Under the pieces are notes generated by a model. It saw only the letters and a list, made by a program, of their open reading frames with translations, was not told where the DNA came from and made no database searches. Of a DNA stretch of 64,000 nucleotides, positions 1 through 13,013 are shown in pieces. Made by a program: the position numbers and the translations under genes. How positions within the stretch are numbered: position 1 is the first letter of the stretch; every line of letters starts with the position of its first letter. The stretch lies in the NCBI GenBank assembly GCA_009760855.2, contig WPIO01000097.1, positions 1,270,001 through 1,334,000 of the forward strand. The letters run 5' to 3'. Origin of the DNA: Cristatella mucedo (lineage: Eukaryota; Bryozoa; Phylactolaemata; Cristatellidae).

Positions 1-1219
1 CGCTTGAGCAGCCGCTCGAAGCGCTCGTCGTCGGTGCCCGCAGATTGGCGGCGCAGCTACCGCGTCACCTCCCTCCAATTGAAGATGGCCGATGAGTGGA
101 GCTCTGGCTAGAACGGCCTCTTAGAGCCCCTCCCTCGAAACCCAGTAGCTCGATTCCGAAAGCGGCTGCCTATCGAGCGGCTCGGCCCGGCTCTCGAGGC
201 TCGTCGGCGGGCGCGTCTTCAACGTACAGCTGCCAGATTTTATTCTTTTAATGCATCTAGAAAGGCTTATGGGGTTGCCCGCCGTCATCAGGCCGCTTCC
301 GGGTCATTTTCCATGGTAGCTGTATTCATTTTGATAGACGTTAACATTATTGTATTAAATATTGAGCGTTAACGTGGCTAAATATCTTTACGCCTAAAGT
401 TCAACCTAGCTAAGGATGTGCAAAAGATTGGAATTCAGCGAGACGTTACGCTCGCGATCGTTAGTAAAATCGAGTCATTAGATAAATGCTTAAGTTTGAG
501 CTATCCTCCAACTGCACTTAATAACTCAAACCTGACAGTGGAATGTTTTGCTTTCTTTCACATGAGCGCTTTGTTATATAGGGGCTTTCGTAGCGGTGAT
601 GCTGACTCGATGCACGTACGTGTGGCGAAGGTAGCTTGTAAGCACGGCTGCACTAAAAATAGCGCGCCCTTGAGACCTTAACGCATTAACTTATCCGTTA
701 ACTTAATCCAGCCTATCCTGATAATCGGAGAGGCGCGGACGTACAGCGAGCCCAGCCAGCCCCCAGCATGCAACGTACTGGCTCGAGCCCAGAGTAGGGC
801 TGGCTCATTCAAAGCCAAAGCGCAGCTATTCATTGCATATGACACATCCGGCCTCCATTTTTTATGATTCTGGAAAGGCTATACAATTCTAGAGCTGTCG
901 TAATGTGTTTTTAAAGCATTCCCAAGTTTAAGTACTAACTTTGGGGCTGAATTTCTTCTGGTAGCGTATTTAGTACCCAGGTACGCCATCGGGTTCTTCC
1001 AAGCCTTGACTTTGCTGCTGAGACCCTGCACTGCCTTTCAAGGCATGTAGCTTGTGATTGCAAACTAGCACTGTCTACTCGCAGCCACACACTTGCTTTG
1101 CATATGCAAGCCCGTGTGTAGCTTCATAAGCCTGAATCTTGACGGACCCAGCTTCGCTGTTTGCAGCCGACCCGGTTGTTCCATCGGCTTGCACGAGTCA
1201 CTGAAATCTTCTCCCAGCG

Positions 1220-1286
<67 letters not shown>

Positions 1287-1702
1287 ATTTGTATTTTTGT
1301 AATAGCTTTAGCTAGAATGACAGAGCTCGTGAGGCGATAAGTTGCAGCGGCAGCAGCCAGGCCTGCCTGGGGTAGCTCTCCCAGAACCTTCGAGAACGTG
1401 CAGCTTTTCGTGAATCTTTGATAGCCTAATTCTGACCTTCAACGCTTAATTCTGACCTTCAACGGCTAGTAGAGCTGGCGCGACGTGCTCAACGGCCTCG
1501 GTGTACAGTGACGACATTCTTTGTAAGGAGGCACAGCCGTGCCTTTGCTTTGAACGCGTCGTTTTTTCCATAAAATTTGTTTTTCTTTTGCTGGCGCCGT
1601 AGACCGGCACTTGGAAGGAGAGAGCTTTTACACACCAAGCTTGCGAAGGCGCGGTGCAGTCGATCAGCACACCCGGTTCGCTTCCCGTAGAACCGCAAGG
1701 CG
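1..1702. other. upstream of MTG-family gene; non-coding as far as seen
   Basis: The first 240 bases are GC-rich and CpG-containing, possibly part of a promoter or untranslated exon. The rest is mixed composition with a (TA)n tract at 1219-1282 and an 18-bp direct duplication (TAATTCTGACCTTCAACG) near 1425-1460. No supported coding exon. Confidence 0.4.
1219..1282. repeat. (TA)n microsatellite
   Basis: About 60 bp of alternating TA with a few interruptions; small open frames across it are repeat artefacts. Confidence 0.9.
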
Positions 1703-2104
1703 ATGCTCGCGAAACAGGTCCTCTCCAGCAGGGTCCCGCCGCGACAGGTGCGTACATGCATATCGCAGCTCGCCAGACTTGCCGGCCGCGTAGGAAGCAT
1801 CGAAGTATTCAGCTGGCAGCCGCTGCCTTCCACCGCTGCAGTGACGACACCTTGCCAGGATTCTCTACTGGAACAATGTCCAATTCAAGTCACTGTTTCG
1901 AAAAAACGCGACCTCTCCAGGAAGATGAAGGCGGCGCGAAGTGTTCGCCAACCGCCGGCATCGCCGGCACCACTGGCTTCGCCAGCAGAGAACGCCAGGC
2001 AACTTGACAAACTTAAGCACTTCCTTGCTGCCGTTCAGAAATTTGCACTGGATATGTCGCCGTACGTCGCCGGCTACGTACGATCGCTCGTTGTAGCGCT
2101 GGTG
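1703..2104 (+). CDS. RUNX1T1: MTG-family exon 1 (first part of NHR1/TAFH)
   Basis: The C-terminal part of this exon reads ARQLDKLKHFLAAVQKF, then DMSPYVAGYVRSLVVALV. This is the start of the TAFH domain (family pattern ARQLxKLKxFLxxLQxFxxDISPxxxxxVRxLVLxLV). A Pro/Ala/Ser linker precedes it, as in the family. The donor is GTG|GTGAGT after 2104, phase 0, and it joins exactly to the exon at 8709. ATG 1703 is the first Met after an in-frame TAG at 1688, so it could be the true start, but an upstream acceptor such as the CAG near 1770 is possible. The start is therefore uncertain. Confidence 0.8.
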
Positions 2105-5100
2105 GTGAGTAGCACTAATGATCGGCTTGCAGTGGCAGTAGCACGTGCGTCGTGAGACGGATGCAGGACAGTCACTTTGCTGCAACAGGTGTCACACCTC
2201 TGTATAAGTGTTTGCTGAGGATTTAGATTTTATATATTTATTGGTCAAACTTCACTGATTCAGCTCGGGTAAATGAGGAAAACCTATAATCTTAGTTTCA
2301 CGGTTAAAAACCACGAAAATTAAATTGCAGGGGATGCGTATAGACAATAATCGAAAAAAGAAGATAACTCGTGAATTTGAAAATAGATAAACATGCACGC
2401 CGTAATTAAAAACTCTGCACAAACAACAAATTTAATCAATGTTTTGTAGGCTGTCAGGCGGACCGATGTAGGTGACCTATGTCAGATGGACCTATTCAAA
2501 CCACTTCCATTTCAGGCTAGCAATCGTACCAATTTCCCGTGTGACTGGCGGAAGAACTAACTACCTGCTGAAAAATATTAGGTGCACGAGCCGTCTTACT
2601 TTCCAACCGGTTGCATTACAAAAACCGGCTCAGAAAAGTGTGGCTCCAAACAAAGACGAAGCAAGGATTGTTGTATTGAGGAAGCTATTCTTCGATCTTG
2701 TGGGGGAGGGAGTTGAACAAGGTCATTGAATCCCTTTCAAAAATCTACTCAGAAAATCTGTAGCCCCACTCAAAATCTCGTAATTCAAACACTTATTGCA
2801 ATTTAAGCTATTCACTGTTGGTGTCAGCTTAAATTTTTAAAGAAGTTTGGGAAAAGTTAGCCCTGTGCTCAACGCTCGCCGCCCGAAGGCCAGCTTCGAC
2901 ACTAAAACAGAAATTCGAACCCACGAAATTGTGTAGGGTGTGAGACGTCAACCCGCTCGGTAGGCCTTCTTATACTTTTCCAAATAGAACCATCTATCTG
3001 GAGCTCTAAAATTGTTATTCTCCTTAAAGAAAATTCTGAAATCAGCCCCGGTTGAAACCGAGGCCGAACGCGTGCTGGTGCCGAAGGCCGTGGTCCTTGG
3101 GCAGTCGTTCTGCACCCATTTAGGAGCAGCAGATGGTCCTTTCGGGGAAAACGTCGAGTGTGCGATGGTGACGAGTCTCCCGAGCCACTATGTGCATGAT
3201 CAATAGTAAAAGATTTCATTTAATATGTTCTCAAGCGTTTTAGCCACTCCGTGGGTTCTCGGTAGCTACCCGGGAGTGGCTACCAGGCTTTTGAAGGGCG
3301 GTGGGGCTCTAGGCTCAATAGATATATACTCCTCCTTTGGCCAACTGTGCTCCCACGCCCGGAACGATCGCATCCTGTAGCATCCGATAGCATCCGATAG
3401 CATCCTTAGACAATTTCCAATGGCTATTACCGCTAGGTGGTCTCTGTTTATTAGCCTATTAAGTTGATTTTATAAAAAAAAGGAAAAGTTGTAATGCGGT
3501 TCTTCAAACGGAGATCACACCCATCTCAGGAGAGCCACTCGAGGCGCGAGAGCTCAGACGGAGCGCTGCATAAAACTCTATTTTAGAATCGTAGGCCTAA
3601 TGGCCTCTCTGGAGATACAACCTTGAATCTGTGCGTCAAGGGTGCACTGCCCTGCTGGTTTGGCCAGCCTCGAACCAAGGCCAAAGTGAATGTATTTGAT
3701 AACCGAGGTCGCTGGCTTGAGTCGCTTAGGCATATGTGAAGCGCCTGAATAGATAGATATTAGGTTCTCTTAGGGCGATATGCAAATGAATTATATATAC
3801 CCTCACTGATGCGATGAAAATGACACTCGGGAGTGCTCTTGACAAGCATGCTCACGTTCGCTCTATCCGTGTTCAAAGTCGACGAGATTGCTTTCAATTT
3901 ACAAAAAAACTCCTTAAGATGCACCGTGTTAAGCGCAGGCTGGAACGTCGTTTCAAGAAATCGGGGTCTGAGGCAGACCTAGTCAATTTAAAAGACTTCC
4001 TTTGAGTTTACACCCGAAAGCTTAAAAAAGCCAGGGCTTCTTTTTTTCATTAGAAAACTGAATTCCTTCCAGTCGGACACTAAACAGATTTATAAGACAG
4101 TAAACCACTTACTGGCCAATGCTGCCAGGTCTGACTCCCCAGATATTAAAGGCTCAGCCAAAAAGTTTTCAGCCTTCTTTACTGAAAAAATTGTGCACAT
4201 TCGTGCGTCCATTAAGCCCCCTCCGACCAAAGCAATCGCCGTTCCTCAACCTGTGACCTTTCTTAAAAGGTTCTCTGATGTCTCTGCCTGTGATGTGGCT
4301 GCCTTAATAAGGTCTAGCAAAAAGAGCTCGTCTCCTGAAGACCCTATACCTTCATCTCTGTGGTCTTCACTTGCAGACCAACTTAGCCCTGCCATAACCA
4401 AGATTTTTAATGCTTCTTTGGGAAAAGGGGTCGTCCCCAAGTCCTTCAAATCAGCAATCGTTAGACCTATTCTTAAAAAGCCTGAATTAGACACAGAGGT
4501 CCTAGCAAACTATCGTCCAGTTTCCCTTCTTCCATTCTTATCAAAGATTCTTGAAAAAATTGTTGCTAAGCAGCTAGTTGAACATATTGAAAATAATGGA
4601 ATGTCAGAAACATTTCAATCAGGTTTTTTTCAAGAGGCAGCACTCTACCGAAACTGCTCTCCTCCGTGTTAACAATGACATTCTACGTGGCAACGACGAC
4701 GGGAATTTCACTGCCCTAGCTCTGCTAGATCTGTCTGCTGCCTTCGACACCATTGATCACGAAGTTCTGCTTGAACGATTGAGAACAACGATCGGTCTTG
4801 CAGACGAAGCACTGGCGTGGTTTAAATCCTACTTGTCTGATCGTATTCAATCCGTGTCGTGTGGGGGTCAGGTCTCAGACATGAGAAGGGTCACCTGTGG
4901 AGTCCCTCAAGGGTCTGTACTTGGTCCCTTGCTGTTCTCCATTTATACGCAACCTCTGGGAAAAGTAATTAAGGCCCATGGAATAGGATATCACTTCTAT
5001 GCTGACGATACTCAGTTGTATTTGTCATTTAAACCGTCGGAATCTGCTGCAGCAACTGAGAAACTGAATGCTTGCCTTGCCGATATTCGATCCTGGATGT

Positions 5101-6049
5101 CGGAAAACTTCCTGAAATTAAATGACGATAAAACCGAACTGCTGCTCATAGGACACCCTAAGCGTGTGGCTGGATTAAAAGGCTTTGCTGTTCTAATAGG
5201 TGATGCTATTGTGCGACCTTCACCACGTGCTCGTAATCTAGGTTGTCGTGTTCGACAGCTGCCTCAATTTCAAAAGCTTCATTCAGAAGACTGCCTCTAC
5301 AGCTAGCCATCACATCCGATCCCTATCCAAGATTAGAAGCTGTCTCCCACAGTGGCTTGTAAAAAATTTAACTAGCTCTTTAGTTCTGTCTCGGCTTGAT
5401 TATTGTAATTCCCTTTTGGCTGGGCTACCAAAGAAAGCTATTATGCCACTACAGCGGACTATGAATAGGGCTGCAAGGCTGGTCTTCAAGTCCCAGCGGT
5501 TTGAGCACGTGTCACCTTTGCTGGAAGAGCTAGGATGGTTGCCGGTTCAGCAAAGGATACAGAGCAAAGTTCTTATGCTGACCCACAAGGCCTGCCACGG
5601 CTTGGCTCCTTCATATCTAGCTGAACTGCTGCATCAGTTTCAGCCTGTTCGCGCCCTCAGGTCCTGTGTGGACAATAAATTAGCTGTCCCATTCCTCCGC
5701 TTAAAGACAGTTGGCGACAGAAGCATTAGCTCTGCAGGTCCGAGACTGTGGAACTCGCTTCCACAATTCTTGCGCAACGACATCTACTCTCCAACTGCCG
5801 ACTATGGCACATCTTTTTCAGCGGTCCTGAATTGCTACTTCTACGCTACTCGCTACCTCAACTGCTCTCCTAACTCTGCTATGCTTCCCACTTTCTCTTT
5901 GTTGCGTGAGACGATGTCTGTTGGGTACCGAATGCGAACCGAAAGCCGCTTAGGCTGTGAGTGCGGAATACAAAACTCTCCTGCGTAACACCCACATAGT
6001 CTTTATGACTTTGTGGAGTTACTGACGGAGATACATTACATTACATATC

Positions 6050-6146
<97 letters not shown>

Positions 6147-9100
6147 ATATCCGGGCGGCTTAGTTAGCCTGTAATTTGTAAATTCTTTAGCTTTATTAAA
6201 CAAAGAAACGGCTGCTGTTTTCTTAAGCAGACGAGATCCTGCCGCCTAAGAAGCACTGGTAAGACGTGCATGTCGGCATCACTGAAAAACTTTCATGCCG
6301 GCCGGTTTTGGGAAAGTTTGAACATCCCGAGCTAGAAACTGTGCGGCCCGACAGCATTTGTAGAGGCTACCTGCAAAGAGACCCGTACCGGCATTTGCAG
6401 AGCCTGAAGCTGCCGTGCCCCGAAGGCTACCTGTCCGCCGAGCTCGCACCATCCCATAAGAAAATATCGATAGCATCCCTCTCGAGAAACAGCCAGGAGC
6501 TGCTTTCCGAAGGCGCTCAGCCCAGAAAGGCTTCATAATATTTCTAAAACAATTACAATTTCTCATCTTTAAAAGGCCAGAGAGCTGTGAATAAAAAGGT
6601 CGAGCCGCTCGAAAGCCACCTTCGGCCTTAAAGAGTGATGTGCACGCAGCTTGAAGAGCCTGAATTCGCTCACCAATACGCAACGCCTCGTTTAGGCTTG
6701 TCTAAAAAGAGCATAAGTCCTCGCTGGCTCTGGAGAATTATAATTGCCCCATATTGAATCAAGATAGCCATCTGGAAACGGAATCTTGTACACGGCCATA
6801 CTTAGTACGCCCGGCTGGCATGATACTTAGTCCCATGTTGGAATAAATGGCTGTCTCTCTGGAGAAATACCTAGAATGTGAGCCGAGATGGCGCCCTTGA
6901 CAAGGCGTTAGAACTTATCTCTAAGCCTGATAGCGAATCCCGCTGAAGTCAAATTGCCACCTGGATCGGGTTATCGGGCCTACGTGAGGAGTATATTTTT
7001 GGATAGGGGGTTAGGGAGTCTTGCTGGCCTAAGAGGGTTCGAATAGCCATTATTACGATTGTCGCAGCCCAGCCCAGCCACTTCACCACAGATCTTGAGG
7101 GGAAGAGGGAGCTTTAGCCCCCTTAGCCCATCGTCAGACTGTATCGCAAAAATGAACAAATGATCGTAGCTGTGCATTAATTTTCTCCGCCTGGAAGAAG
7201 TCATTTAACTAAATTTCGGGCAGAACAGGCAAAGGTCAGAAGACTAACTTTTACAGTTTCCTTTTGGAGTAACGCATTGAGATCCTGGAACAGCCAGGGT
7301 CAGTCCAGGGTCAAGAGGGAGTCCTATTCTCCTTCCGTAGCCACATGCCGTGTTTCTGGCTTGCTCGGCTTCGATAGCTAAAAAAAACCCTGCCCAAATC
7401 GCAAAAAGGACAGTATTTGACGTAACGATGGAGCAATGGCCATGGTAATCATATAGGTATGCATAGTCATGCGCAGCCGTTCATCCACGCTGTCTCTCGT
7501 TCCTTCCGTCTCATACGGAGTACCCAGAGAGACAGAGCGGGCCATGGGACCATGGGAATGCAACTGCAGCCAGCATGTGCGGCTCGCTGAATGTCATCTG
7601 TTGAAGCGAACCATCGGCCGGTAATCGTCTGCTGCATTGCATGCACGTGTACCCCTTCTTCGGACTGCCAGAGCAGCAGGAGCTTCGAGTTCTGTATTAC
7701 ACTTCTTGCCGACCTGCACTGGCTACCAGTCAACAACGGATCGACTTCTAGGTTTTGTCGCTCACTTTTAGGTCACTTCCTTCCTTGGCTCCAGCCTATC
7801 TTTCAGATCTACTCCCACACCAGGCTAAGCATTGTACCACCCGCTTTTTGGAATCCAACAGTTTACCAATACCTCGTACAAACCTCAAATCCTTTGAAGA
7901 CTGTGCATTTAGATCGTATGCTCCTAAAGCCTGGAACTCACTCCCGACTTGCGTCGCAACATCCCCTGACTTGACCACATTTGAAAAGAACTTAAAAACA
8001 CACCTATTTAGGACAGACAGCATTTAGTGGGTCCCTGTGATTCTTCCTTCATGTGCTTATGCGTGCTCACACTGTGCATGCTGCCACTAACCACATATGC
8101 ATGCTGACCCTGTGCATGTCACTCCTAACTATGTTATTGATGTTGTTTATCAAGCATGATATTACTCACCATTCAGTAGCAATTCCCTTGGCAGCAAATG
8201 TAAAGCGCCTAGAAAGAGATTGATTTCTTGGAGGGCACTTTATCAAGAGCATTATTATTGTTATTATGTATTAGCATGCGATACAGGCATGGCTTTTGAA
8301 AGGCTTTAGAAGTGGTTTTTCCGGCGCTGAGTAACTGCTGCCTCTGCCAAAGTCAACATATAGCCTCGTATATCTACAAGAAGCCCAGCTATATCAGAGA
8401 TCATGTGTGAAGTGTTGACACCCTGTAGGCTCGAAGGCAATAAGTTCAATATTTGAGGCGGGCAGAAAATCTTTACAATCAGAGGGTCCTCTGAGAGAGA
8501 GAGAGGATAGTGAGGTCAACGAGGCCAGTGGTGTATGCTTTGCAGCTTAAGCGACGATCCAGCATTGTCTCGTTATTGGAGATCTTCTGAATTGCAGCAT
8601 TTATTTTTCCATTAACATTTATTCAGCACACGTGGAAGCAGCGATAGCTATTCCTCATCTTTACCACACGTAACGGAATTTTCATATGCTAGTAATTTGA
8701 ATTCGTAGAACGCTCAAATTAACGAGGAAGAATTCCATAAACGCTTGGTCGAGGCGACGAGCTTTCCACTGAAGCCGTACGTGGTGCCATTTCTGAAGGT
8801 AAGTCCCGACAGTCGGCAGCTGACGAAATTAAATCATGGCCGGGCTACTGGGCGAGCCGCTAAGCAGCTTATACTTGTACTACGGCTGGCGCTGTCATCC
8901 ACATCATACCATCGTTGACGCTTTCCTATGTCAGACGCTTGCATCCGAGTGTAAGTACGACTTCCTGTCTAGAAACCAGAGGGGGCCGAGTTAGCATACC
9001 GAAGGCTGGGTATTAATCACGATCTTTAGGCGGAGGAATCCACAAGAATCTGCCATTTATCTAGCAGCAGAATCAGCAAGCATTTGGCAAGGAAGACCTG

Positions 9101-11478
9101 AGCATTCCCCCATTGCTCGCCGCCATTTCCTTACAGAATATTTGGTAAAACCCTGCCGTCCGTTTGACTTCTTTTACCAGCGATAAAGTAAGAAAGACTC
9201 TCTTCGCAGCCAGAGATAGGTGCCGCTCAGTCCAGGCATGAAAGGAAACAGTTGTACACTGGTCGCTGTAAGAGGCATTCCAGTGCAAGCGAAGTGGTTC
9301 CTTTTATGGAATCGTGGCATTAAGGAAACATTAGCTTCACTCCGAAGCCTCTTCTCGGCGAAATGATGGTCACGCGAACCACACAGTAGGCGTGCATTGG
9401 CTAGAACGATCGTGGCCCGTGTTCAATATTTACAGGTCTCTATTTATCCAATATCTAAAAACACCCTCGAGAAACACCCGTGTTTCACAAACTCTGTTTG
9501 ATAAGCTATCTGCTCGTCAGAAATAAGCTGCATCAGGTGATCTCTTAAAACTGGATGAGCAGCATCTGATCAGCCGACTGACGAGTCTCTTGCTGAAGTC
9601 TCTGCTGATTTGGCTGAACTGTAAAGACCCAACCAGAAGGCTTTCGAAGACACCCCAGATATCGGGGGAGGGTGAGGCCCTGATTGCAGCCCTAATCAGT
9701 CAGGAACTTCCTTCAATCGTACGATTGATTTTTGAGCCAATTACAATATGGCCACCGCTTGATCGTACGGTTCTCCGGCTTCTTTTCTTCGGTCGATGCA
9801 TTGTATGTGCTAATCACTGTATTAAAGGTTCCTATCTTTCTCGACCATCGACTAGCGACTGGCGTCTCGACAGCAGTGCATCTCACAAAAACGTATTGGT
9901 TGAGCCATTTCTAAACTCAGGCACCACTCTAAGGTAATAGTCGACAATACGGTTGGAATATTTCGGTGCAAATCATTCGATCAGCAAACTTTCTTAAGGA
10001 GCTTTAAGGGTGACCTAGTGCGAAGCTCTTCGTAGTCGCACAGTATGAAGATAGCATGTCAAGACAGCACTCAGCAGACAGCTTTGCTTCGTGTTTTTAT
10101 TGGCCAAGTATATTTGCCTATGGCATATTGCTCACCGAAACATTTACTTTTAGCATTTTCAGCATTATGACAACGAGATGCTAATTCAAATAAATCGAAA
10201 AATTCACTAAAGTGAATTATTTTAAACAAAAAATATAAGAAATAACGTGTGATTTATCATCTTATTCATAGAGGAAGGTTGGATCAAGTAACTTTGAGAC
10301 AAGAAAAATGTGAGTACCAGGGCTATCGGGTGAATTTTATAAAAATGTTAGCTGATTCAGCAGCCTAGTTTCAGTATATAGATGGAGAAGAGCCTTAAGG
10401 TATCACTGGTTATTACGACACGTAGAGACAAGCACCTAAAAAAAATATGAAAACTGGACATCGTATTATAAGGATGAGGAAAAAATTCGTGCGCCTTGTA
10501 GAATAATGATTTTTTAATTTATTAAAAATTAATATTTTAATAATTATCTCTTAAAAATATTTATTTTAACACGGTACGCTAGTTTTTTCTCAACCTTATA
10601 AAATTAAGTCGCCGAATACTACCGAGGCTGAAAAGAACGAAGCTGCCTGCATCGTAGTTCGCAATGATTCGAAAAGCGATAAACAAGCACGAAGGCACGA
10701 TCGAACCTTCAGCGCCTGAGTTTACGATGTCTTATCAATCTCAAACAGCAAAACTCTTCGTCGGGAGTCTCCCTTTTGCTGGATTCTCTCAAGCATTGAC
10801 AGCGAGACGGGCTTGACAAAGATTGCTCAGGCCGTGTTAACGGCTGCTGGCATCGATTTCCCACCGCGAGCTTGCTGGCAATTCGGCACTGGGCCGAAGC
10901 ACTCCACCTGCGGGTCCACGGCGGTCGGCTGCGGGTTGGCTGGAGTTAGAAAGCCGCCGATGCGGGTGATGGTGCTGGTGGGCTCAAAAAAATGCATGCC
11001 GAGAGTGGTACCGAACGGTGACGTATTCGACGTGTCTCTGTGGGTCGCATTACGCGTCGTGGGAGACCTGGTGAGTGGGAAGCATTTGCTGAGCAGTTCT
11101 CATGCAGGCTAGCAAACAGACCGACAGCAAGGCCGGCTAGCAGGTGGCATGAGCTTCGGCGCCGACTTTGCTCGTTGCCAGTCCACACTGCCTGCACTTC
11201 GGAGCGAGGTCGGACATTGCTCGCAGCTCTGCTCCATGCCAGCATCTGCTCAGCCGAATTTATCGACGCTCCTCGTGGCCGGTGAGAATCGGCCGATCGC
11301 TGGCTCCGGGACGCCAGTCGAGCGAGACGGCTGGGAAGAGAGCGAGCAGCCAGCTTTAAGGCTGCCCGCCACGTGAGTACGCGTCGCGGAGCAGCAGGGC
11401 AGCCCGGATTGCTATGCTTGTCTCAGCTCTTCTGTCTATCCAACCCTTCGGTGCGTCTGCTGCCAGCTGCTGCTTTGG

Positions 11479-11527
<49 letters not shown>

Positions 11528-12688
11528 TCTGACACTCAGGCTGTTGCTGTAGCCTGCAGTTGCTTATGCTGCTTCCGGCTGCTGCTTCAACCACGATTAC
11601 TTCCATTCGCGAAACCATAAACTAAAGTAATGTACAAGACTTTGCACATCAGTCTATAAGGCAGGCGGCACACGCATGTAGATGCAACTGGGGTGGTGCA
11701 CTTCAAGTAGGCAGGATCCAGCGAATGGGGCCCCGGGCTCGAATTGCATCAGCTGGTGCTCTCTTCCTTGAAAGCTGCTGCTAAGGGAGCCGGATGCGAC
11801 GCAAATCCGTGGTATCAGGAGGAGGGGAAGAAACGTTGCCTAAACCTGTGACGCCCAAAGGGGTTTCGCGGCGATGATGCCCAGGGCGTCGCCAAGCGCT
11901 GGCCGGTCCAGCCTCTGTTTCTCACGTCAAAGTACAGGCGTCGGTGTGCACGGCCGCTGTGCTGCACTTCGATCTTCCGAGCTGCTCGCTCTGAAGCGCT
12001 CGAAGTTCGGCTGCCCGCGAGGCGGCGCTGTGAGCGAGCAGACGGGTACTTTTCGCTCCTTACGGCTGCATGCTCTTTGCAGGGCTGCCAACGTCAAGCA
12101 GAGGCCACACCGGGTCCGCCCGTATGCGAGGCTGCCGAGCGCTGACACAGGGCCACCACCCAGCCCGCCTTCTAGCGTCGGCGACGATGGCGACGCTGTG
12201 CGCCAGCTACAGAGACGAGCACGCGACTCGCCAGCGATGCAGGTTGCAAGCGGTCGCCGAGTCAGCCAGAGTTCGGATGCGATTTCGCCGCCGTCATCCA
12301 CTAGCATTGCGGGCTGGTTCGACTGGGCCACCGTAAAACGCAGCTGCTCGCCAGCAGCTTCAGCAGCAGCAGCAGCAGCTTCGTGGTCTGCTGCTCAGCC
12401 GATCGCCGCGGCAGGAGCGAGCGGCACCAGGAGCACCGCTCGCCAACGAAAGCGCCGCTGCTCAGCTGCTGGCAGCAGCGCGAATCTGCGACCGGAATGT
12501 GAGGCGACAGCATCCATGGACGAGCTCGCTGCGCTGGGAGCTCTAGCCGGCGACACCAATATCACCAGGCAGCCGCCATTTGTTGAGGATTGGCTAAACA
12601 TACAAGCGGTGAGAGACTTCACACAGCAGACTGCTAAAGACTGAAGCTCATTGCGGTGCTTGCAGCCCCATTGCTCATGCTATCCTAA

Positions 12689-12727
<39 letters not shown>

Positions 12728-12750
12728 CGAGCGCGTGTGTATGTGCGTGT

Positions 12751-12792
<42 letters not shown>

Positions 12793-12812
12793 ATGTGTGT
12801 GTGTGTATGTGT

Positions 12813-12852
<40 letters not shown>

Positions 12853-12977
12853 TGTATATACATGTTTTTATGTTTATATATTTTTGATATACTTAGGTAT
12901 TTTTATGTTTTTATGTAAATAGGTTATATATATACATATATATATAAATATATATATATGTGTGTGTATGTGTGCGA

Positions 12978-13013
<36 letters not shown>

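Noticed and set aside
418-681. 87-codon frame near the left end
   Set aside because: It starts at GTG, has no homology or splice context, and sits in unassigned sequence; not supported as an exon.
12651-12922. Cys/Val and His/Thr repeat frames
   Set aside because: They are translations of the GT microsatellite on both strands.
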